A stretch of 64,000 bases of DNA, taken from positions 1 through 64,000 of the forward strand of contig CAKPHG010000007.1 in the NCBI GenBank assembly GCA_934157035.1, in the 5' to 3' direction. A program made the translations under genes and the position numbers. The notes beneath the pieces were generated by a model that made no database searches, had not been told where the DNA came from, and was given only the letters and a program-made list of their open reading frames with translations. This document shows positions 8,993 to 17,602 of this stretch, in pieces (positions within the stretch are counted from its first letter, which is position 1; each line of letters begins with the position of its first letter). The DNA comes from an uncultured Clostridia bacterium. GTDB lineage: Bacteria > Bacillota > Clostridia > TANB77 > CAG-508.

Positions 8993-9053
8993 AAATGTCT
9001 ACTAGACATTTGAGTGTTACAGATTAAAGATGCAGGTGAGCGAAGCGAACCTG
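8993..9053 (+). repeat. Two small hairpins in the rplN-rplX spacer
   Basis: AAATGTCT faces AGACATTT (8993-9011), and CAGGT faces ACCTG around GAGCGAAGCGA (9032-9052). No T-run follows either, so these are intercistronic processing or protection stems rather than obvious terminators. The rest of the spacer up to 9160 is plain AT-rich sequence. Confidence 0.45.
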
Positions 9054-9160
9054 TAATCCGTAGAGAAATGTACGAAAAGTAAATTTTGAAAAGAAAATTA
9101 AAGCAAATAAAATGATAAAATGAGACCTTAAATAATAAGAAGAAGAGGTGAAATAAAAGA

Positions 9161-9469
9161 ATGAAAATAAGAAAAGGCGATACTGTTAAAGTTTTATCAG
9201 GAAATGATAAAGGAAAAACAGGAGAAGTTTTAGAAGTAATACCAAATTCACAAAAAATCGTTGTTAAAGGAATTAACATTAGAAAAAAACATGTTAAACC
9301 AAGAAAACAAGGTGAAGAAGGTGGAATTATTCCAGTAGAGTGTGCAATTCACTCAGCAAAAGTAAATGTAGTTTGCCCTAAATGTGGAAAGGCTACAAGA
9401 ATTGGTTATGAAGTAGAAAAAGACGAAAAAGTACGTATTTGTAAAAAATGCGGAGCAAAAATAAAATAA
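9161..9469 (+). CDS. rplX: 50S ribosomal protein L24 with C-terminal zinc ribbon
   Basis: L24 is an assembly initiator on 23S rRNA. The KOW motif is RKGDTVKVLSGNDKGKTGEV. The C-terminus carries CPKCGK and CKKCGA, a four-Cys ribbon found in many Clostridia L24 proteins, and 102 residues fits that form. A GAGGTGAAATAAAAGA stretch precedes the ATG. Confidence 0.96.
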   Translation: MKIRKGDTVKVLSGNDKGKTGEVLEVIPNSQKIVVKGINIRKKHVKPRKQGEEGGIIPVECAIHSAKVNVVCPKCGKATRIGYEVEKDEKVRICKKCGAKIK

Positions 9470-9501
9470 AAAATAAGCATGGAAGGAGGAATACATAAAC
9501 C

Positions 9502-10041
9502 ATGGAAATATTAAAAGAACAATATCAAAAGGAAGTAGTTCCTGCAATGATGAAAAAATTCAACTACAAATCTGTTATGGAAGTTCCAAAATTAGAAAAA
9601 GTAGTAATTAACATAGGATTAGGAGATATAAAAGATAATCCAAAATCATTAGAAAATGCAATGAACGATATAAAAATCATAACTGGTCAAGCACCAATTG
9701 TGACAAAAGCTAAAAAAGCTATTGCAGCCTTCAAAATAAGAGAAGGTGTAAACATGGGATGCAAAGTTACATTAAGACAAGGAAAAATGTATGATTTCGT
9801 ATACAAATTATTTAATGTAGCATTACCAAGAGTAAGAGATTTCAGAGGAGTATCAAAAAATTCTTTTGATGGTAGAGGAAACTACTCAATGGGAATTAAA
9901 GAACAATTAATTTTCCCAGAAATCGAATATGATAAAGTAGACAAAATTAGAGGTATGGACATAATTTTCGTTACAACTGCTAAATCAGACGAAGAAGCAA
10001 GAGAATTATTAACACTTTTAGGAATGCCTTTTAAAGCATAA
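9502..10041 (+). CDS. rplE: 50S ribosomal protein L5
   Basis: L5 belongs to the 5S rRNP and contacts the P-site t[39 protein letters not shown] and [22 protein letters not shown] are the family signatures, with 179 residues as normal. GGAGGAATACATAAACC lies before ATG 9502. An unusually long spacer with an inverted repeat follows. Confidence 0.98.
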   Translation: MEILKEQYQKEVVPAMMKKFNYKSVMEVPKLEKVVINIGLGDIKDNPKSLENAMNDIKIITGQAPIVTKAKKAIAAFKIREGVNMGCKVTLRQGKMYDFVYKLFNVALPRVRDFRGVSKNSFDGRGNYSMGIKEQLIFPEIEYDKVDKIRGMDIIFVTTAKSDEEARELLTLLGMPFKA

Positions 10042-10044
10042 TAA

Positions 10045-10182
10045 AGTAAAATAGAAAAGTTTGATTAAAAACGAGTAGTACTAGGAAAAAAATAAAATTT
10101 TTATGAAATATATTTGTATATTAAAGAAAAATTTTAAAAGTTTGACAACGTAATACTAAGTTTATAATCAAGATTTAAGAAA
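10045..10182 (+). repeat. Inverted-repeat element in the rplE-rpsZ spacer
   Basis: TTTGATTAAAAAC (from about 10060) faces GTTTATAATCAAG (about 10160), with GTAGTACTA and GTAATACTA inside. Order and boxes match the rpmC-rpsQ spacer: AGTAnTACTAnGAAA on the left and TTGACnACGTAAnACnAAGTTT on the right. Confidence 0.55.
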
Positions 10183-10193
10183 GGAGAAAGCCA

Positions 10194-10379
10194 ATGGCTA
10201 AATTGTCTTTAAAAGTAAAACAAGCAAGAGAACAAAAATACAAAACAAGAGAATACAATAGATGCAAAATCTGTGGAAGACCACATGCTTACATTAGAAA
10301 ATACGGAATATGCCGTGTATGCTTTAGAGAATTAGCACACAAAGGTGAAATTCCTGGAGTTAAAAAAGCAAGTTGGTAA
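10194..10379 (+). CDS. rpsZ: 30S ribosomal protein S14, zinc (type Z) form
   Basis: S14 completes the 30S head. At 61 residues with CKIC and CRVC pairs around [12 protein letters not shown], this is the short zinc-binding form of Gram-positive bacteria. AAAGGAGAAAGCC precedes the ATG. It lies between rplE and rpsH as usual in the spc cluster. Confidence 0.97.
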   Translation: MAKLSLKVKQAREQKYKTREYNRCKICGRPHAYIRKYGICRVCFRELAHKGEIPGVKKASW

Positions 10380-10394
10380 AAAATTAAAGTTAAA

Positions 10395-10425
10395 GTAAGG
10401 AAAACATAAAAATGTGACTCCTTAC
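10395..10425 (+). repeat. GGGACA repeat remnant before rpsH
   Basis: GTAAGGAAAACATAAAAATGTG then ACTCCTTAC: the outer GTAAGG/CCTTAC stem and the right end of the family remain. It continues as CGAGGAAAAGGAGG, matching the rplV copy right up to the ribosome binding site. Confidence 0.55.
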
Positions 10426-10451
10426 CGAGGAAAAGGAGGGAAAATATTTAA

Positions 10452-10850
10452 ATGAATACAACAGACCCAATAGCAGATATGCTAACAAGAATAAGAAATG
10501 CAAATAGCTCAAAACATAAAACAGTTGACATACCAGCTTCTAATATGAAAAAAGCTATAGCTAAAATTTTATTTGAAGAAGGATATATAAAATCATTTGA
10601 AGAAATTAATGATGATGTACAAGGAGTTATAAGAATCACATTAAAATATAATGAAAAAGGTGCTAGAGTAATTGATGGTATAAAAAGAATTAGTAAACCA
10701 GGATTAAGAGTATATGCATCAAAAGATGAATTACCACAAGTATTAAATGGATTAGGAATAGCCTTAATTTCTACTTCAAGAGGAATCTTAACAGATAAAG
10801 AAGCAAGAAAAGAAGGACTAGGAGGAGAAGTTCTAGCTTACATATGGTAA
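10452..10850 (+). CDS. rpsH: 30S ribosomal protein S8
   Basis: S8 binds 16S rRNA early and in many bacteria represses the spc operon. [18 protein letters not shown] at the N-terminus and [26 protein letters not shown] at the C-terminus are diagnostic. The length of 132 is normal. GGAGGGAAAATATTTAA precedes ATG 10452, and the repeat remnant sits just upstream of that site. Confidence 0.98.
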   Translation: MNTTDPIADMLTRIRNANSSKHKTVDIPASNMKKAIAKILFEEGYIKSFEEINDDVQGVIRITLKYNEKGARVIDGIKRISKPGLRVYASKDELPQVLNGLGIALISTSRGILTDKEARKEGLGGEVLAYIW

Positions 10851-10889
10851 TTAAATTATAATAAAAGAAAAGAAGGAGGCAAGCAAGTC

Positions 10890-11429
10890 ATGTCAAGAAT
10901 AGGAAACAAACCTATTAATGTACCAGCAGGTGTAGAAGTAAGTATAGATGGAAATCACCTAACAGTAAAAGGACCTAAAGGAACATTAGAAAGAGATATT
11001 CATAAAAATATTACTGTTTCTATAGATGGAAATGTTATTAATGTAACAAGACCAAATGATGAAGCAGAAAATAGAAGTTTACATGGATTAACAAGAACAT
11101 TAATAGCTAACATGATAGAAGGTGTTCTTAATGAATATAAAAGAGAATTACAAATAGTTGGTGTTGGATACAGAGCTCAAAAACAAGGAAATAAATTAGT
11201 AATGAACTTAGGATATTCTCATCCAGTAGAGATAGAAGAACCAGCAGGAATTACATTTGATGTACCAAACGCAAATACAATTATTGTAAGAGGTATTGAT
11301 AAAGAAGTTGTTGGTCAAACAGCAGCAGTTGTTAGAACAAAAAGACCACCAGAAGTTTACCATGGAAAAGGTATTAAATATGCTGAAGAACATATTAGAC
11401 GTAAAGAAGGTAAAGCTGGTAAAAAATAA
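10890..11429 (+). CDS. rplF: 50S ribosomal protein L6
   Basis: L6 lies near the sarcin-ricin loop and the L7/L12 stalk base. MSRIGNKPINVPAGVEV, VKGPKGTLERDI, VGVGYRAQKQGNKLVMNLGYSHPVEI and the C-terminal RPPEVYHGKGIKYAEEHIRRKEGKAGKK are diagnostic. It has 179 residues and AAGGAGGCAAGCAAGTC before the ATG. Confidence 0.98.
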   Translation: MSRIGNKPINVPAGVEVSIDGNHLTVKGPKGTLERDIHKNITVSIDGNVINVTRPNDEAENRSLHGLTRTLIANMIEGVLNEYKRELQIVGVGYRAQKQGNKLVMNLGYSHPVEIEEPAGITFDVPNANTIIVRGIDKEVVGQTAAVVRTKRPPEVYHGKGIKYAEEHIRRKEGKAGKK

Positions 11430-11515
11430 AGTTTAAATTGAAAAAAGGATAACTAAAACCAATTAAACACTATTAACAAGGAAAATGGATATATTCATTA
11501 ATCCAAGTATAGGTG

Positions 11516-11556
11516 GAAAAGGTGAAAAGTGTCCCCTAACCTTAGTAGAAAGGAGA
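11516..11556 (+). repeat. GGGACA repeat remnant before rplR
   Basis: AAAAGGTGAAAAGTGTCCCCTAACCTT keeps the right end (TGTCCCCT) of the repeat family and is followed within 10 bases by the AAAGGAG site of rplR. The left arm is lost. Confidence 0.45.
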
Positions 11557-11565
11557 AATCAAGAA

Positions 11566-11925
11566 ATGATTACAAAAACAGATAGAAAAGCTGAAAGAAT
11601 CAGAAGACATATTAGAGTTCGTACAAAAATTAGCGGAACTGCAGAACGTCCAAGATTATGTATCTATAGAAGCAATAAAAATCTTTTTGTACAAGTAATT
11701 GACGATGTAGCAGGAGTTACAATTTGTCAAGCATCTACTTTAGATAAAGAAGTAAAAACAAAGCATGCAAATAAAGAAGCTGCTAAAGAAGTAGGAGCAT
11801 TAATAGCAAAAAGAGCTATAGAAAAGAATATTAAAACTGTTGTTTATGACAGAGGTGGATATGTTTATCACGGAGTTGTAAAAGAATTAGCAGAAGCTGC
11901 AAGAGAAGCAGGATTAGAGTTTTAA
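11566..11925 (+). CDS. rplR: 50S ribosomal protein L18
   Basis: L18 carries 5S rRNA onto the 50S subunit with L5. The frame extends upstream to 11485 through the repeat remnant, but AAAGGAG 11 bases before ATG 11566 gives 119 residues and the usual N-terminus [41 protein letters not shown] and [24 protein letters not shown] are family blocks. Confidence 0.96.
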   Translation: MITKTDRKAERIRRHIRVRTKISGTAERPRLCIYRSNKNLFVQVIDDVAGVTICQASTLDKEVKTKHANKEAAKEVGALIAKRAIEKNIKTVVYDRGGYVYHGVVKELAEAAREAGLEF

Positions 11926-11943
11926 AAAAGGAGGGAAGATAAA

Positions 11944-12435
11944 GTGCACGAAGAGAATACACCAGAATTAAAAGAAAAAGTAGTTGCAATTAACAGAGTT
12001 GCAAAAGTTGTAAAAGGTGGTAGAACTTTCCGTTTTAGTGCTGTTGTAGTAGTAGGAGACGGAGCAGGACATGTAGGAGTTGGAAATGGAAAAGCAGCAG
12101 AAGTTCCAGATGCAATAAAGAAAGCTATTCAAGAAGCTAAAAAGAACTTAATAGAAGTTCCAATCGTAGGAACAACAATACCACATGAATTTATAGGTAA
12201 ATTTGGTAGCGCAAGTGTTATGTTAAAACCAGCAACAGAAGGTACTGGAATCATAGCAGGAGGAAGCGTTAGACCAGTTATAGAACTTGCAGGATATAGA
12301 GATATCCGTACAAAAGTTATAGGAACAAACAATCCAAGAAATGTTGTTTATGCTACAATTGAAGGATTAAAGAAAATGCAAACTATTGAACAAGTTGCAG
12401 CAAAAAGAGGAAAGAAAGTAGAAGAAATTTTATAA
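11944..12435 (+). CDS. rpsE: 30S ribosomal protein S5
   Basis: S5 acts in decoding fidelity and mRNA helicase activity at the entry channel. It starts with GTG at 11944, 8 bases after [39 protein letters not shown] and [20 protein letters not shown] are the N-terminal domain; [16 protein letters not shown] marks the C-terminal domain. It has 163 residues. The normally next gene rpmD is absent. Confidence 0.98.
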   Translation: MHEENTPELKEKVVAINRVAKVVKGGRTFRFSAVVVVGDGAGHVGVGNGKAAEVPDAIKKAIQEAKKNLIEVPIVGTTIPHEFIGKFGSASVMLKPATEGTGIIAGGSVRPVIELAGYRDIRTKVIGTNNPRNVVYATIEGLKKMQTIEQVAAKRGKKVEEIL

Positions 12436-12533
12436 TATAGTATAGATAACAGAGTTAAAATATATATTATAAAATTTAATATCTGTTATCTCTAATACGA
12501 ATTTAAATATTAAAGAGGAGGTGTAATCCCATA
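12436..12533 (+). other. Short rpsE-rplO spacer lacking rpmD (L30)
   Basis: rpmD normally lies here, but the 98-base gap is too short for its roughly 60 codons and no frame encodes L30-like sequence. It holds one inverted repeat, AGATAACAG (12444-12452) with CTGTTATCT (12483-12491), around an AT loop. The GAGGAGGTG site of rplO is at its end. Confidence 0.8.
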
Positions 12534-12968
12534 ATGAAATTAGACGAATTAAAACCAGCACAAAAAACAGAAACAAAGAAAAGAGTTGGACGTGGAGTAG
12601 GTTCTGGTCTAGGAAAAACATCAGGAAGAGGTCATAAAGGACAAAAAGCAAGATCTGGTGGAGGAGTTAGACGTGGATTCGAAGGAGGTCAAACACCATT
12701 ATATAGAAGATTACCAAAAAGAGGATTTACAAATATACATGCTAAAAATTACACAGAAGTAACTTTAACAATGCTTAACAAATCTAGCAAAGAAGAAGTA
12801 ACTGCTGAAACATTAATAGCAGATGGAATCATTTCTAAAGCAAATGATGGTATAGTTGTTATCGCAACAGGTAAATTAGATAAAAAATTAACTGTTAAAG
12901 CTGTAAGATTCACTAAAGGAGCTAAGGAAAAAATAGAAGCTTTAGGTGGAAAGACAGAGGTGATATAG
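12534..12968 (+). CDS. rplO: 50S ribosomal protein L15
   Basis: L15 is a late 50S assembly protein. [61 protein letters not shown] is characteristic in sequence order of the N-terminal extension (residues about 17-67, glycine and arginine-rich). The length of 144 is normal. It ends with TAG immediately followed by the TTG start of secY, so the two are translationally coupled. Confidence 0.97.
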   Translation: MKLDELKPAQKTETKKRVGRGVGSGLGKTSGRGHKGQKARSGGGVRRGFEGGQTPLYRRLPKRGFTNIHAKNYTEVTLTMLNKSSKEEVTAETLIADGIISKANDGIVVIATGKLDKKLTVKAVRFTKGAKEKIEALGGKTEVI

Positions 12969-14285
12969 TTGTTTAATACAATAAAAAATGCTTTAAAAAC
13001 ACCAGATGTTAGAAAAAGATTATTATACACTTTATTGCTAATTGTAGTATTCCGTTTAGGATGTTATATTACAGTACCAGGAGTAAATACATTTGCATTA
13101 AGTGAAGCATTTAATGGTCAAGGAATTGCATCATTAATAGATATGATATCAGGAGGAGCTTTTTCTCGTTTATCTATTTTTGCGATGTCAATTAGTCCAT
13201 ACATAACAGCTTCAATTGTAATCCAACTATTAGCAATGGTAATACCTGCTTTAGAAAGATTAACAAAAGAAGGTGGAGAAGAAGGAAGAAATAAAATTAA
13301 TCGTTATACAAAATTGTTAACAATAGTATTAGCATTAATTGAAGGATTAGGAATTTACTTATCTTATCGTTCTTCTGGAATATTTATAGATACAAGCTTT
13401 ATTACTGGAACAACAGTTGTTATCTCATTAATGGCAGGAACAGCGCTACTTATGTGGCTTGGAGAGGAAATTACTAGTAAAGGTATTGGTAATGGAATAT
13501 CAATAATCATATTTGTAGGTATTATAGCTGGTTTACCATCAGGAGTAACAACAATATGGAATTTAATATTTGGAGCAGGAACATTTTCAACAACAGGATT
13601 ATTAATTGCATTAGGAATTATAATAGGAGCAATCTTATTAGTAGCAGGAGTTGTATTTGTACAACAAGCTGAGCGTAGAGTACCAGTTCAATATTCTAAA
13701 AAAGTAGTAGGAAGAAAAATGGTAGGAGCTCAAAATACAAACATTCCTTTAAAACTTGCTATGGCAGGTGTAATGCCAGTTATTTTTGCAAGTAGTTTTA
13801 TGACATTCCCAGCAATGATAATTCAAATGTTTGCACCAAATATCGCATATGAAACAGGTTTTTGGAATGTAATATACAATTTTTCAATTGCAACATCTAC
13901 ATCAAATGTAGCAATTGGATATTCAATAGTTAATGCAATAGTATACTTATTATTAATTATTGGATTTACATTTTTCTATACATATGCAACATTTAATCCA
14001 GCAGAGGTATCAAATAATATTAAAAGAAATGGTGGATTTATACCAGGAATAAGAGCAGGTAAACCAACAACGGATTATTTATCTGCAATAATTTCTAAAT
14101 TAACAATATTTGGAGGATTATTCTTATCAGTAATTGCAATATTGCCAATGCTTTTAAGATTTACAAATTTAAATATTGCATTTGGTGGAACATCAATATT
14201 AATCGTAGTTGGTGTTGCATTAGAAACTGTACAACAATTAGAATCTCAACTTGTAATGAGACATTATAAAGGATTCTTAGAATAA
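12969..14285 (+). CDS. secY: Protein translocase subunit SecY
   Basis: SecY forms the protein-conducting channel of the plasma membrane with SecE and SecG. The start is TTG at 12969, with AGAGGTGAT inside rplO as ribosome site. At 438 residues it has about ten hydrophobic segments; FRLGCYITVPGV, the plug region SGGAFSRLSIFAMSISPYI and the cytosolic loop AERRVPVQYSKKVVG are visible. It is the last gene of the S10-spc transcript and a strong terminator follows. Confidence 0.97.
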   Translation: MFNTIKNALKTPDVRKRLLYTLLLIVVFRLGCYITVPGVNTFALSEAFNGQGIASLIDMISGGAFSRLSIFAMSISPYITASIVIQLLAMVIPALERLTKEGGEEGRNKINRYTKLLTIVLALIEGLGIYLSYRSSGIFIDTSFITGTTVVISLMAGTALLMWLGEEITSKGIGNGISIIIFVGIIAGLPSGVTTIWNLIFGAGTFSTTGLLIALGIIIGAILLVAGVVFVQQAERRVPVQYSKKVVGRKMVGAQNTNIPLKLAMAGVMPVIFASSFMTFPAMIIQMFAPNIAYETGFWNVIYNFSIATSTSNVAIGYSIVNAIVYLLLIIGFTFFYTYATFNPAEVSNNIKRNGGFIPGIRAGKPTTDYLSAIISKLTIFGGLFLSVIAILPMLLRFTNLNIAFGGTSILIVVGVALETVQQLESQLVMRHYKGFLE

Positions 14286-14290
14286 ATAAA

Positions 14291-14343
14291 AAAATTGGAC
14301 TTTTAGATGTAAAATACATCATACAAAAGTCTAATTTTTTTTT
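14291..14343 (+). terminator. Terminator after secY
   Basis: ATTGGACTTTT pairs with AAAAGTCTAAT, with an inner GATGTAAAATACATC stem, followed by nine or more T. It ends the S10-spc transcript. Confidence 0.85.
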
Positions 14344-14380
14344 GAAAGCTAGATAAAAATATAAGAGCATAAGTCAAAAA

Positions 14381-14409
14381 AAGAGGATTCTTAAAATAAG
14401 AATCCTCTT
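14381..14409 (-). terminator. Terminator of the WG-repeat gene
   Basis: AAGAGGATTCTTA and TAAGAATCCTCTT form a 13-bp stem. On the minus strand it is followed by TTTTTTTGAC, so it ends the convergent gene at 14438-14980. Confidence 0.85.
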
Positions 14410-14437
14410 AAAACTAATAAAAATTAGTTTTAGATAT

Positions 14438-14980
14438 TCATGCGTGGACATAAGGTTCAAAAGGACCGTCTTCTTCTTTCTGAACTTTAATTAAACCAGT
14501 GTCAGAAACTATTACTTTAGTGAATTCTACAGGAACAATAAGTTCACTTGATTCACTTTCGACTTCATATACACCTGACAAAGATTTAATCTTATTTCCA
14601 ATCTTAACCTCATCTGAAACAACAACTTTGTTTGTTCCGTTACAGCAAGGAGCAAGAACAGTATGTTTCGCTGAAATAAGAATGGTGCCAGAGTAAGAAT
14701 AAAGTCCAAATTTTGAATCTTCTCTAACAATAATTCCTATGTCGTAAAATACAATGTAATTGTACTTTACAGGAACAATCTCATGTCCATAAAAGTCATA
14801 GACACCTAAGAGAGAGTTCTCGTTGTTTTCTATGACAACAGAAGTTTTATGAATGTCCTTGACAGTTAAGCCTTCAGGTAAAGAAAATTCGGCAACAACA
14901 TGGTCTTTACGATTACGAATAGAAACCATGCCAAGATCCAAAATTACTTTGTAACCATGAATATTTTTTTCTTCCCGCAT
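14438..14980 (-). CDS. WG-repeat-like protein, 180 aa
   Basis: The protein has at least two to three WG-type repeats: LLGVYDFYGHEIVPVKYN, FGLYSYSGTILISAKHT and LSGVYEVESESSELIVPVEF, each of the form G-V/L-Y, a hydrophobic strand, I-V-P-V. WG-repeat proteins are beta-rich and of unknown function. No signal peptide or membrane helix is present. AAAGGAG precedes the ATG. The gene has its own promoter and terminator and lies between the spc and alpha clusters, pointing opposite to both. Codon use is more balanced than in the ribosomal genes, consistent with a later arrival. Confidence 0.75.
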   Translation of the reverse strand: MREEKNIHGYKVILDLGMVSIRNRKDHVVAEFSLPEGLTVKDIHKTSVVIENNENSLLGVYDFYGHEIVPVKYNYIVFYDIGIIVREDSKFGLYSYSGTILISAKHTVLAPCCNGTNKVVVSDEVKIGNKIKSLSGVYEVESESSELIVPVEFTKVIVSDTGLIKVQKEEDGPFEPYVHA

Positions 14981-15034
14981 AAAAAATCTCCTTTCATAAT
15001 AATAAAAAGAAATATATTAAATTGTAACAAAAGT

Positions 15035-15063
15035 ATTATAACACAATTAACATAAAAGTACAA
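15035..15063 (-). promoter_or_regulatory. Promoter of the WG-repeat gene
   Basis: On the minus strand, TTGTAC (15063-15058), a 17-base spacer and TATAAT (15040-15035) lie about 55 bases upstream of the start codon. Confidence 0.75.
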
Positions 15064-15157
15064 TAAAAATATAATAAAAAAATACTGTTTTTGAAAATGA
15101 GAAAAAAGTTCTTTAAATCAATAATTATTATTTTTATTAAAATTTCATAAAGAAATG

Positions 15158-15186
15158 TATACAGGATAACTAAAAAAAGATATAAT
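15158..15186 (+). promoter_or_regulatory. Probable adk promoter
   Basis: TATAAT at 15181-15186 with TATACA 17 bases upstream, about 43 bases before the adk start. The -35 box is weak. The 15064-15157 stretch upstream is AT-rich with nothing else recognisable. Confidence 0.5.
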
Positions 15187-15228
15187 ATATAAAGAAAATA
15201 TAAAAACATAAAAAAGGAGAAAGCATAT

Positions 15229-15891
15229 ATGAATATTATAATGTTAGGAAAGCCTGGTTCTGGAAAAGGAACAGTGGGAAAAATGTTATCTGAACAATTA
15301 GGAATTGTCCATATATCAAGTGGGGAATTATTTAGAAGTTATATAAAAAAAGCAGGAGATATAGGAAAAGAAATAGATAAATATGTATCAAAAGGAAAAC
15401 TAGTTCCAGATGAACTAGCTATAATATTAGTAGAAAAGAGATTAGAAGAAAAAGATTGTAAAAATGGCGTTATATTAGACGGATTTCCAAGAACAATAAA
15501 ACAGGCAGAAGAATTAAATGAATTCTTAGATAAAAAAGAAAGTAAAATTAATGTAGCCGTAGAATTACAATTATCAGATGAAGAAATAATAGACAGAATC
15601 ATAAAAAGAAGAGTGTGCTCAAATAATGATTGTAGAGAAATATATAATCTAGAGTATAAAAGACCAAAAATAGAAGGAATTTGTGATAAATGTGGAAGTA
15701 AATTAATTCAAAGAAAAGATGACACAATAGAAACTGTAAAGCAGAGATTGGAAATATATCATGAAACATCTGAAAAATTAGTAGATTACTATAAAAACAA
15801 AGATCTATTATATGCTGTAAAATTAAATTTACATTCAGGAAAAACATCCGAAGATGTAGTAAAAGAGGTAAAAGAATATTTAGGTAAATAA
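15229..15891 (+). CDS. adk: Adenylate kinase, zinc-lid form
   Basis: Adk interconverts ATP plus AMP and two ADP. The P-loop GKPGSGKGT is at residues 7-15, ILDGFPRT marks the core, and the lid carries CSNNDC and CDKC, a Cys4 zinc site typical of Gram-positive enzymes. The length of 220 is the long form. AAAAGGAGAAAGC precedes the ATG. It normally follows secY; here a convergent gene and two terminators separate them, so it starts a new transcript. Confidence 0.97.
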   Translation: MNIIMLGKPGSGKGTVGKMLSEQLGIVHISSGELFRSYIKKAGDIGKEIDKYVSKGKLVPDELAIILVEKRLEEKDCKNGVILDGFPRTIKQAEELNEFLDKKESKINVAVELQLSDEEIIDRIIKRRVCSNNDCREIYNLEYKRPKIEGICDKCGSKLIQRKDDTIETVKQRLEIYHETSEKLVDYYKNKDLLYAVKLNLHSGKTSEDVVKEVKEYLGK

Positions 15892-15964
15892 AAAGTCTTA
15901 ACAAAAAAAGTAAATTACAAAAAATGCAAATACTTTAAATAATATATAATAAAAAAGGAAAAAG

Positions 15965-16005
15965 CTAGAAAAAATGTTTATTTTTTCTAGTTTTTATGTT
16001 ATAAT
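15965..16005 (+). terminator. adk terminator overlapping the map promoter
   Basis: CTAGAAAAAATG and ATTTTTTCTAG form a stem followed by TTTTTATG. The same stretch holds an extended -10 TGTTATAAT at 15998-16005, about 35 bases before the map start, so readout of adk and initiation at map share this region. Confidence 0.55.
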
Positions 16006-16039
16006 AAATATTAGTGGTAAAAAGAAAAGAGGAAAAATA

Positions 16040-16810
16040 ATGGTAACAATTAAGTCAAAACAAGAAATAGAAAAAATGCGAGAAGCAGGAAAAATAGCAG
16101 ATTTGGCACAAAGAGCAGTAGAAAAAGCTATAAAGCCAGGGGTGTCTACATGGGAATTGGACAAAATAGCAGAAAATGAAATGAAAAAATATGGTGCAAT
16201 TCCAGCAGAAAAAGGATATCCAAGTGGAGTAAAAGGAGTACCAGCATTTCCAGGATCAATATGTGCATCTGTTAACGATGAAGTAATTCATGGAATACCT
16301 TCAAAAAGGGTTATATTAAAAGAAGGAGATATAATAAGTATAGATTTAGTTGCATATAAAGATGGATTTAATGGAGATTGCGCAAGAACATATGCAGTTG
16401 GAAAAATAGACAAGACTTCACAAAAACTAATAGAAGTAACAAAACAAGCATTTTTTGAAGGAATAAAATTTGCTAAAAAAGGAAATAGAATAGGGGATAT
16501 ATCACATGCCATTGGAGAATTCGTAGAAAAGAATGGCTTTAATGTAGTAAAAGAATTTCAAGGACATGGAATAGGAAGACAAATGCATGAAGATCCAGGA
16601 ATACCAAACTACGGAAAACAAGGTAGAGGAGTAAGATTAGAACCAGGAATGACACTTGCTATAGAACCTATGGTAATGGTAGGTTCAGATGAGATTCTAG
16701 AACTAGATGACGGATGGACAATTATAACAGAAGATGGTCAAAGAGCAGCTCATTATGAAAATACAATTTTAATTACAGAAAATGAGCCAGAAATATTGAC
16801 AAAAAATTAA
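16040..16810 (+). CDS. map: Methionine aminopeptidase, type I
   Basis: Map removes the initiator Met from nascent proteins after deformylation by Def. The frame runs back to 15974, but GAGGAAAAATA before ATG 16040 gives 256 residues starting MVTIKSKQEIEKMREAG. Metal ligands are in SIDLVAYKDGFNGDCARTY (two Asp), GHGIGRQMHEDP (His), AIEPM (Glu) and AAHYENTILIT (Glu). There is no N-terminal zinc extension. Confidence 0.96.
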   Translation: MVTIKSKQEIEKMREAGKIADLAQRAVEKAIKPGVSTWELDKIAENEMKKYGAIPAEKGYPSGVKGVPAFPGSICASVNDEVIHGIPSKRVILKEGDIISIDLVAYKDGFNGDCARTYAVGKIDKTSQKLIEVTKQAFFEGIKFAKKGNRIGDISHAIGEFVEKNGFNVVKEFQGHGIGRQMHEDPGIPNYGKQGRGVRLEPGMTLAIEPMVMVGSDEILELDDGWTIITEDGQRAAHYENTILITENEPEILTKN

Positions 16811-16900
16811 AATTATTATATACTATATTAGCTATTGTATGCGCAAATGTAAAATGTGCACATATAAAAATAATAAAACCATAGAAAAATGGAGGAAAAA

Positions 16901-17119
16901 ATGGCAAAAGAAGATGTTATTGAAATAGAAGGAACAGTAGTAGAAACACTACCAAATACTAATTTTAAAGTAGAACTTGAAAATGGACATCAAATATTAG
17001 CTCATATTTCTGGAAAATTAAGAATGAATTACATTAAAATTTTACCAGGAGACAAAGTAAAAGTAGAACTTTCACCTTATGACTTAACAAGAGGACGTAT
17101 TACTTGGAGAGCAAAATAA
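16901..17119 (+). CDS. infA: Translation initiation factor IF-1
   Basis: IF-1 blocks the A site during initiation. The frame extends to 16889, but GGAGG at 16891 sets the start at ATG 16901, giving 72 residues as in most bacteria. It is a single OB fold with [35 protein letters not shown] in its first half and [17 protein letters not shown] at the end. Confidence 0.97.
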   Translation: MAKEDVIEIEGTVVETLPNTNFKVELENGHQILAHISGKLRMNYIKILPGDKVKVELSPYDLTRGRITWRAK

Positions 17120-17146
17120 AATATTTAATATTTAGTTAAAAAGATT

Positions 17147-17225
17147 ATGTGTTAAAAATGAGGTGCTTTGGTGAGATGTATAATTTCATTTAGCCTGATA
17201 CCCTGTACATCTGACCATTACACAT
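17147..17225 (+). promoter_or_regulatory. Candidate structured RNA in the infA-rpmJ spacer
   Basis: ATGTGT (17147-17152) pairs with ACACAT (17220-17225), and inside it AGATGTA (17174-17180) pairs with TACATCT (17206-17212). No coding frame or known motif is present. The spacer is 174 bases, long for two genes usually close together. Confidence 0.4.
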
Positions 17226-17293
17226 CATAGTAAATAACTCATAATTTTAATAGATTATAAAGATAATCAAGATTGCAGGAGGTGTGGTTAAGA

Positions 17294-17407
17294 ATGAAAG
17301 TAAGACCATCAGTAAAGAAAATTTGCGAAAAATGCAAAATAATTAAAAGAAAAGGTGTTATTAGGGTTATTTGTGAAAATCCAAAACACAAACAAAGACA
17401 AGGTTAA
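17294..17407 (+). CDS. rpmJ: 50S ribosomal protein L36, zinc form
   Basis: L36 is the smallest 50S protein. The 37-residue product [15 protein letters not shown], then [22 protein letters not shown], has the Cys-Cys-Cys-His zinc set of the C+ form. GCAGGAGGTGTGGTTAAGA precedes ATG 17294. It lies between infA and rpsM as usual. Confidence 0.97.
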   Translation: MKVRPSVKKICEKCKIIKRKGVIRVICENPKHKQRQG

Positions 17408-17432
17408 TTATATAACTTTAATTTACGATATT

Positions 17433-17487
17433 AACACAAATGTAGAAGCGGCTGTAGATTTTAAAATCTATAAATCTGATTTGTGTT
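17433..17487 (+). promoter_or_regulatory. Stem-loop in the rpmJ-rpsM spacer
   Basis: AACACAAAT (17433-17441) pairs with ATTTGTGTT (17479-17487). Inside lies the palindrome TAGATTTTAAAATCTA (17455-17470). The spacer of 177 bases has no other recognisable content; function unknown. Confidence 0.4.
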
Positions 17488-17602
17488 TATATACATGTCT
17501 AAAAGAAATATAAAGATTGGACCTTTCCAATGCATTTCACTTTATGTTCCTTAAGTAGACAAACTATTATTTATAAAATAAATTATGGAGGTGCTAAACA
17601 AT

